Below are positions 58,992 to 64,000 of a stretch of 64,000 bases of DNA, piece by piece. The number at the start of each line of letters is the position of its first letter. Position 1 is the stretch's first letter. Below the pieces are notes generated by a model. It ran no database searches. It saw only the letters and a list, made by a program, of their open reading frames with translations, and was not told the DNA's origin. Location: NCBI GenBank assembly GCA_910575475.1, contig CAJTGD010000003.1, positions 152,767 to 216,766 on the forward strand, read 5' to 3'. The translations under genes and the position numbers were made by a program. The stretch is from Lachnospiraceae bacterium (GTDB taxonomy: Bacteria; Bacillota; Clostridia; Lachnospirales; Lachnospiraceae).

Positions 58992-59420
58992 ATGAAAACT
59001 TATATGGCTAATCCAGACAAGATTGAGAGAAAATGGTATGTGGTTGACGCTGAAGGCTGCACATTAGGACGTCTTGCTTCCGAAGTCGCAAAGGTACTGA
59101 GAGGCAAGAACAAGCCGGAATTCACCCCACATGTTGATACAGGCGATTATGTAGTAGTCGTAAATGCAGAGAAGGTAAAAGTAACAGGCAAGAAGCTGCA
59201 GCAGAAGATCTACTACAATCATTCCGAGTATGTAGGCGGAATGAGGGAGACCACTCTGGCAGAGATGATGCAGAAGAAGCCGGAGAAGGTAGTGGAACTG
59301 GCAGTCAAAGGAATGCTTCCGAAGGGACCTTTGGGAAGGGCAATGATTAAGAAGCTTCATGTATATGCTGGTCCGGAGCATGCTCAGCAGGCTCAGAAGC
59401 CAGAAGCATTGACATTTTAA
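58992..59420 (+). CDS. rplM: Large-subunit ribosomal protein L13
   Basis: A 142-residue L13 with the conserved start [20 protein letters not shown], the [15 protein letters not shown] strand and the C-terminal [21 protein letters not shown]. Full length. It binds 23S rRNA early in assembly. It forms an operon with rpsI, 26 bases downstream. Confidence 0.98.
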   Translation: MKTYMANPDKIERKWYVVDAEGCTLGRLASEVAKVLRGKNKPEFTPHVDTGDYVVVVNAEKVKVTGKKLQQKIYYNHSEYVGGMRETTLAEMMQKKPEKVVELAVKGMLPKGPLGRAMIKKLHVYAGPEHAQQAQKPEALTF

Positions 59421-59446
59421 GGAAAGGTTGAAAGGAGGACATTACA

Positions 59447-59839
59447 GTGGCTAATGCAAAATATTACGGAACAGGAAGAAGAAAAAAATCTATCGCAAGA
59501 GTATACCTGGTACCTGGTACAGGTAAGATCACTATAAATAAAAGAGATATCGATGATTATCTGAGTCTGGAGACGCTGAAGGTTGTAGTTCGTCAGCCGC
59601 TCGTTGCGACAGATACGACAGATAAGTTTGATGTTCTTGTCAACGTACACGGAGGCGGCTACACCGGACAGGCCGGAGCGATCCGCCACGGCATCTCCCG
59701 CGCTCTGCTCGAGGCAGATCCGGAGTACAGACCGATCCTCAAAAAAGCCGGCTACCTGACCCGTGACCCGAGAATGAAGGAAAGAAAGAAATACGGTCTC
59801 AAAGCCGCTCGTCGCGCACCACAGTTCAGCAAGAGATAA
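59447..59839 (+). CDS. rpsI: Small-subunit ribosomal protein S9
   Basis: A 130-residue S9: N-terminal [16 protein letters not shown], central [19 protein letters not shown] and the basic C-terminal tail [14 protein letters not shown] that reaches the P-site tRNA in the ribosome. AGGAGG lies before the start. Followed by a strong terminator. Confidence 0.98.
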   Translation: MANAKYYGTGRRKKSIARVYLVPGTGKITINKRDIDDYLSLETLKVVVRQPLVATDTTDKFDVLVNVHGGGYTGQAGAIRHGISRALLEADPEYRPILKKAGYLTRDPRMKERKKYGLKAARRAPQFSKR

Positions 59840-59867
59840 GCAGTTATTTGCGAACAGAAAAGTATAT

Positions 59868-59904
59868 AAAAAAGCCCGGAATGCTTGCATTCAAGGGCTT
59901 TTTT
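59868..59904 (+). terminator. Bidirectional terminator between rpsI and LysR gene
   Basis: AAAAAAGCCC and GGGCTTTTTT pair around a 17-base loop containing GAATGC and GCATTC, which extend the stem. T-runs lie on both strands, so it serves both rpsI and the convergent LysR gene, whose stop is at its edge. Confidence 0.9.
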
Positions 59905-60784
59905 ATATATTCCTGTTCTGATTTTTCCTATATTCAAAAAACTCCGTCAAAAATTCATAAAAATCGATCACATTCTGACTGTCCATCTTATTCCTGTTAT
60001 AGTTAATGATAATATCCCTCTGGCAGACCGGATCCTCGATCTTCAAAAGCCTTACCTGCTCATTTTCAATACTTCCCCAGGTAAATTCCGGCCAGAAGCC
60101 GATCCCCATATTCGTTGCGATCATATTCTTCACGGCAGACGGGTTATCACTCTCAAAAATAATCCTCGGCGTAAACCCCGCATGCTGGCAGAACCGGTCG
60201 CAGATATAGCGAAACTCCCGGGATCCCAGAAGACTGATGAACCCCTCTTCCGCCGCTTCCTCCAGGCAGACAGACTCCCGATCCTTATATTTTCCCTTCC
60301 TTGGCACGGCCAGGTAGATCTCTTCCGCACAGGTAAAGCTGTTCTCCTCATTCATGGCCTGATAAAAAAGCTTTGTCTTCACGGCAATATCGTAAAGCTC
60401 ACTCTCCGAATTCTGCTGCAGTTGAAAATTAATATCCTCATGCTCCTTTTTATATTCTATGATCGCTTCCATGACAAGTCCTGACGCTGCCAGAACATTC
60501 ATGTGGATCGTCTCACTCTCCAAAGCGACCATCATCTTAAGCTGCTCCGGAATATCATCAAACTGCGCCATCAGCGGTTCCAGCTTTTTCTGCAGATACT
60601 TCCCGTACTCTGTCAGCACGATATTCCTGCCCTTTGCCGTAAATAGCGGAACTCCCAGGTCATTTTCCAGCCTCCGGATGGCCTGGGTCAGCGCAGGCTG
60701 TGTAATATGCAGGTTCTTCGCGCTGTTCGTCATATGTTTCGTATTCGCCACTTCCAGAAAATACCGTATCTGCATCAATTCCAT
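59903..60784 (-). CDS. LysR-family transcriptional regulator
   Basis: A 293-residue LTTR. N-terminal winged helix MELMQIRYFLEVANTKHMTN with AKNLHITQPALTQAIRRLE, then the LysR effector domain (from about residue 90). The ATG at 60782-60784 follows GGAGAG; upstream codons are in a long leader. It is divergent from the PQ-loop/SGNH gene at 61112 and may regulate it. The hydantoinase lies further right. Effector unknown. Confidence 0.88.
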   Translation of the reverse strand: MELMQIRYFLEVANTKHMTNSAKNLHITQPALTQAIRRLENDLGVPLFTAKGRNIVLTEYGKYLQKKLEPLMAQFDDIPEQLKMMVALESETIHMNVLAASGLVMEAIIEYKKEHEDINFQLQQNSESELYDIAVKTKLFYQAMNEENSFTCAEEIYLAVPRKGKYKDRESVCLEEAAEEGFISLLGSREFRYICDRFCQHAGFTPRIIFESDNPSAVKNMIATNMGIGFWPEFTWGSIENEQVRLLKIEDPVCQRDIIINYNRNKMDSQNVIDFYEFLTEFFEYRKNQNRNI

Positions 60785-60945
60785 GCCGATCTCTCCTCTC
60801 GAATGTCTATTCGTTATCACAAATATTCTGTACATTATAACATCCCATAGCATACCTTATGAAGCGACCAAATGGCCATAATGGGATGCCTTTGAATATA
60901 TAATCTTAATCAATCCATAATATATACATTATCATTTTTATAAAT

Positions 60946-60974
60946 ATTATATATTAGACATAATCAAACGTCAA
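60946..60974 (-). promoter_or_regulatory. Promoter of the LysR gene
   Basis: On the minus strand TTGACG (60969-60974) and TATAAT (60946-60951) with a 17-base spacer, leaving a leader of about 155 bases. The 327-base gap 60785-61111 is AT-rich (taaatattatatattagac) and also must hold the promoter of the divergent gene, which I cannot define; LysR-type T-N11-A sites are plausible but too common in such sequence to name. Confidence 0.55.
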
Positions 60975-61111
60975 TGCTAAACTATACTCGAACGATGAAA
61001 CAAGAATGATGCAGAAGGGCACATGCCGAAACCTGAAATCAAAAAGTCCAATCCTACCCGGCAAGCCTTTTTTTGCACAGAGCTTTCAAAAGGAAAGAGA
61101 GGAAATGAAAA

Positions 61112-62146
61112 ATGGCCGAACTTTTAGAGTCCACCATGCTGATCTGCTTTGGATTATCCTGGCCCATGAATCTTGCCAAGAACATCAAAGCAAAATCAGC
61201 CAGAAACATGAGCATCCAGTTTATACTACTAATCATCACGGGATACATCGCAGGAATCTCGGCAAAGATCTACAGCCACAGGTTCAATTATGTATTAGTT
61301 GTGTATCTCTTAAACCTGATCGTCGTATCCGCCAATGTCATTGTCTACATAATCAATACCCGTTACGACAGGCAGGCACAGGCGGCAAATGCAAATCTGA
61401 GCAGACAGATATCAGGACACACAGGCAGCACGGAAACAGGCATTGCAGAAGCATCTGCAGAAAATGCCCATACCTCTAACCCCTTCCAACCATCCATGCA
61501 TGAACAAGGAGATGATGAAATGCAGACTTATCGTGAACTTAACAGTATTACAGAAGCAGGCGGCGTTGTACTTTTTGGATCCAATACATTTGCTTCCCTT
61601 CCGGTCGGGGAGCTCTCACAGGCTTTCCGTATCACGGAGCCCATTTACAACCGGAGCGTCAAGGACATTCGGATCGACCAGATCGAACGTTACCTGAAGG
61701 TCTGCCTGTACGACCTGAATCCGCGTAAAATCTTTGTAAATATAGGAGATGTGGATATCCGGGATGAAAATGTTGACGTAGACAATTTTATTTCCAAATA
61801 TGAATGGCTGCTCTATATGATCCATACAAAGACACAGGCTTCCATCTACATCGTACCTATTGTTTCCAAGAGCCCGGCCGCATTCAAGATCAATCAGCGC
61901 CTGAAAGCATTGGCCGCACAGACCGGATGCAAGTGCATTGATATCTCCGGTGTGTTTGAATCCAATCGTCCTACCCTCCGGCTGTTCGAATTGATGAAGG
62001 TGCATATGCGCAATCATCCGATCAACTTTGCAGACGCGATGGAGGTCGGAACTCTCAGTAACCGGTGCATCGAAGACGTCCCCAACGATGGGCAGCCGTC
62101 TGCGGCCCCCGGAATGAAAAAAGATATCGTTTACGCAAAGCACTGA
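61112..62146 (+). CDS. PQ-loop (SemiSWEET-like) membrane domain fused to SGNH-like domain
   Basis: A 344-residue protein. Residues about 5-88 form three membrane spans with the half-transporter pattern of PQ-loop/SemiSWEET proteins (GLSWPMNLAKNIKAKSARNMS, PQ replaced by PM). After a linker of about 55 residues comes a soluble domain whose start VVLFGSNTFASLPVGEL and NPRKIFVNIGDVDI mimic SGNH blocks I and III; the Ser of GDS is replaced (GSN) and the GxND is GDVD, so catalysis is doubtful. Ends in a flexible Pro-rich tail. I know of no described function for this fusion. Divergent from a LysR gene. Confidence 0.65.
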   Translation: MAELLESTMLICFGLSWPMNLAKNIKAKSARNMSIQFILLIITGYIAGISAKIYSHRFNYVLVVYLLNLIVVSANVIVYIINTRYDRQAQAANANLSRQISGHTGSTETGIAEASAENAHTSNPFQPSMHEQGDDEMQTYRELNSITEAGGVVLFGSNTFASLPVGELSQAFRITEPIYNRSVKDIRIDQIERYLKVCLYDLNPRKIFVNIGDVDIRDENVDVDNFISKYEWLLYMIHTKTQASIYIVPIVSKSPAAFKINQRLKALAAQTGCKCIDISGVFESNRPTLRLFELMKVHMRNHPINFADAMEVGTLSNRCIEDVPNDGQPSAAPGMKKDIVYAKH

Positions 62147-62157
62147 TCTACGCCAAA

Positions 62158-62193
62158 AGTCCCTCTTCGCCTATTTTGAGGCAAAGAGGGACT
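62158..62193. terminator. Terminator between PQ-loop gene and hydantoinase
   Basis: AGTCCCTCTTCGCC and GGCAAAGAGGGACT pair over 14 bases with one mismatch around an 8-base loop. On the minus strand TTTTGG follows. It separates two convergent genes and likely serves both. Confidence 0.75.
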
Positions 62194-62252
62194 ACTCCTG
62201 ATTTTTGCACTTCAAATATGTCTTTTTCCTTTTATATTCCCACAATTATTTA

Positions 62253-63635
62253 TTATAGACAATCTGTGTAGGGCTTCCTATGGATAAAACGCCCGGCGCC
62301 CTTTTCTCCAATAAACTGATTTTCTTTTACTAGTACATTTCCTCTCTGCATGACCAGACGGATCTCTCCCCGCAGCTCCATGCCTTCATAAGGGGTATAA
62401 TCAACAGCTCCATGCATCCGGCTGTGTGCCAGCACTACTGATGCATCCGGATCCAGGATCACAAGGTCCGCGTCTGCCCCCGGCAGGATAGCACCCTTTT
62501 CCGGATACAATCCATAAATCCTGCATGGCTTTGTACAAAGTGTCTCCACCAAACGCTGCATGGTGATGCGCCCTTTAGCCACACCCTCAGAATATAAAAG
62601 CATCAGTCTCTCTTCCACGCCCGGAGCCCCGTTCGGGCATGCGGTAAAATCGTCCTTGCCCATCTGCTTTTCTTTTCCATAGTTGAACGGGCAGTGATCC
62701 GTGGCAACGACCTGGATCTCTCCGGCCGCAAGCCCTTCCCACAGCGCATCGCAGTCTTCCTGTGTACGGAGCGGTGGAGACATGATGAATTTCAGGCCGT
62801 CCTCCCTTGTATAGCATTCCTCTGTCAAAAGCAGATACTGCGGACAGGTTTCCACAAAAATATTTTTCTGTCCCTGTCTTCTTGCCTCCCGTACAGCCTC
62901 CAGGCTTTCCTTGCAGGAGAGATGCACGATATATACCGGAGCGTCGTCCGCCATCCTAGCCAGCTTGAGAACACGTTCTACCGCTTCCGCTTCCGCCAGG
63001 TTTGGACGGCTTTTTGCATGCCAGATCGGAGAGGTTTTTCCTTCGCTTTTATGCTTTTGCTTCAGGAATTCCACGACATCATGATTCTCGCAGTGAAATG
63101 CAGTGATCCCGTTGATCTCTTTCATTTTCCGCAGGATCTGCAGAACATCTGCATCATTGAGCTTAAAGCCATAGGTCAGATACGCCTTTACGCTGGGGAT
63201 TCCGTCCGCCGCCATAGTCTCCAGCTCTGCCAGGATCTCTGCGTCTACATGCTGCGCTGTCCCGTGAAATCCATAATCAATGACCGCCTTTCCCTCTGCC
63301 AGCTTCCGGTATACGTCAAACTGATAATGTAACGGGATTCCCGCCGGCCCGAAGGCCATATGGTCCACAATGGACGTCGTTCCTCCGCAGACCGCCGCCA
63401 CGGTGCCATCATAAAAATCGTCAACCGCCCTGGAAATCCCCACATCCAGATCCATATGGGTATGTACATCCACAGCCCCCGGAAGTACATAACAGCCGGC
63501 CGCATCGATGGCTTCTGCGTCTGCGTCTGAAATATCTGTTCCAATACACACGATCTTCTCATCCTCGATCAGGATATCCGCCTGATAATCCTCCGCCTCC
63601 GTAAAAATCCTTCCGTTTTTCACTATTTTTTTCAT
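62253..63635 (-). CDS. hydA: D-hydantoinase/dihydropyrimidinase
   Basis: A 460-residue amidohydrolase. Metal ligands: VDVHTHMDLD near 57, the carboxylated Lys in SVKAYLTYGFKLND near 150, HCEN near 182, HLSCKES near 238 and the catalytic Asp of ATDHCPFNYGKE near 313. The C-terminal beta-sandwich is complete. It opens hydantoin or dihydropyrimidine rings, in pyrimidine or purine-derivative breakdown. No carbamoylase or aminohydrolase gene is beside it in the window. The start has GGAAA upstream. Confidence 0.9.
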   Translation of the reverse strand: MKKIVKNGRIFTEAEDYQADILIEDEKIVCIGTDISDADAEAIDAAGCYVLPGAVDVHTHMDLDVGISRAVDDFYDGTVAAVCGGTTSIVDHMAFGPAGIPLHYQFDVYRKLAEGKAVIDYGFHGTAQHVDAEILAELETMAADGIPSVKAYLTYGFKLNDADVLQILRKMKEINGITAFHCENHDVVEFLKQKHKSEGKTSPIWHAKSRPNLAEAEAVERVLKLARMADDAPVYIVHLSCKESLEAVREARRQGQKNIFVETCPQYLLLTEECYTREDGLKFIMSPPLRTQEDCDALWEGLAAGEIQVVATDHCPFNYGKEKQMGKDDFTACPNGAPGVEERLMLLYSEGVAKGRITMQRLVETLCTKPCRIYGLYPEKGAILPGADADLVILDPDASVVLAHSRMHGAVDYTPYEGMELRGEIRLVMQRGNVLVKENQFIGEKGAGRFIHRKPYTDCL

Positions 63636-63841
63636 TTTGCATTATTTCCTTTCATTTCAAAATACTTCAATCAAACATATGTATCCACTGGACATATCAA
63701 GCCCTGCAAGATAATGATACCGGATATTCCTCCTCTTGTCCAGAATAATATCGGAAACCATTTTATTTATATCTTCCTGAATCCGGCTGTTCCAGCAAAT
63801 GCCTATAAATAGTTGGAAAGCATATTTAAACGCAAAAAAAA

Positions 63842-63868
63842 GCTCCGTCTGTACAGGACATACGGAAC
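63842..63868 (-). terminator. Terminator of the rRNA operon
   Basis: On the minus strand GTTCCGT and ACGGAGC pair (one G-U), TGT and ACA extend the inner part, and TTTTTTTT follows. It lies about 100 bases past the 3' end of the 23S rRNA gene. The gap 63636-63965 otherwise has no gene I can support. Confidence 0.8.
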
Positions 63869-63965
63869 TATTTACATTATACATATTTAAAACATGCACC
63901 TTCAAAACTACACACGAAGAAATATTTCTATCCTATCCATACTGCTCTCTTACAGCAACCACCTT

Positions 63966-64000
63966 CTTGGTTATGCCCTCGACCTATTAGTGACGGTCAG
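63966..64000 (-). rRNA. 23S ribosomal RNA, 3' end only
   Basis: Read on the minus strand the last 35 bases are CTGACCGTCACTAATAGGTC followed by GAGGGCATAACCAAG, matching the conserved 3' end of 23S rRNA (CTGACCG-x-x-ACTAATAGGTCGAGG). The exact mature end is taken as about 63966. The rest of the gene lies beyond the right edge. No 5S rRNA follows before the terminator. Confidence 0.9.

Noticed and set aside
63657..63905. 82-codon minus-strand ORF downstream of the 23S rRNA
   Set aside because: It contains the rRNA terminator within its coding stretch, lacks a ribosome site and shows no recognisable domain; most likely chance.

Overview
The window looks like a chromosome segment of a Gram-positive anaerobe of the Clostridia, most likely a Lachnospiraceae member. 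Supporting signs are Shine-Dalgarno sites of the AGGAGG type, many TTG starts, DUF4358/VanZ/M29 peptidase genes, SemiSWEET-like and D-hydantoinase genes, FtsX-type ABC transporters beside a two-component system, and a 23S rRNA 3' end typical of the group. No 16S sequence is present, so the genus is not fixed.

Positions 1 to about 30,290 are the integrase-proximal part of a siphovirus-type prophage that continues past the left edge. Read on the minus strand from high to low coordinates it holds an early block (antirepressor, Cro-like protein, small ORFs, sigma-like factor), a replication/recombination block (SMC-like ATPase, Sak4-like ATPase, DUF669, SF2 helicase, primase-helicase, RusA), a DNA adenine methylase, an ArpU/RinA-like late regulator, an accessory two-gene cassette, then packaging and head-tail genes (TerS, TerL, portal, MuF, Prp protease, scaffold, major capsid, connectors, tail tube, tail chaperones with a -1 slippage site). 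The plus strand (26.5-30.2 kb) carries the lysogeny block: CI-like repressor, ImmA/IrrE, a DUF4258/YgiT toxin-antitoxin pair, a Uma2 nuclease and the tyrosine integrase. Lysis genes and the rest of the tail lie outside the window.

Points that stand out in the prophage: (1) it encodes a Prp-like cysteine protease, and the capsid, scaffold and tail-tube proteins all start with a short leader ending in LQLFA, the kind of site Prp cleaves; (2) its MuF protein ends in an extra C-terminal domain followed by a small overlapping ORF, as expected for a phage-borne polymorphic toxin and immunity pair; (3) the AT-rich accessory cassette (10.2-11.8 kb) is driven by a promoter with a perfect LexA/DinR box in its spacer, and its first gene is knocked out of frame by a 32-bp tandem duplication; (4) two further genes are split by single-base changes in homopolymers, so the prophage may be decaying or the assembly may hold homopolymer errors.

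From 30.3 to 64 kb the chromosome carries: a MacB-like ABC transporter with an 11-bp-period direct repeat in its promoter; a PD-(D/E)XK transposase-family nuclease; a 1090-residue alanine-rich coiled-coil surface protein; an exopolysaccharide O-acetylation operon (SGNH, DUF4358, MBOAT, DHHW) followed by a PilZ gene; the purine genes purE-purM-purN-purD with trxA; an M29 aminopeptidase, VanZ and small membrane proteins; pyrE; a monofunctional GT51 transglycosylase; a second FtsX ABC transporter with its histidine kinase and response regulator; a DUF3990/XRE toxin-antitoxin-like pair with an operator in its promoter; rplM-rpsI; a LysR regulator divergent from an unusual PQ-loop/SGNH fusion; a D-hydantoinase; and the 3' end of a 23S rRNA gene followed directly by a terminator with no 5S gene between.
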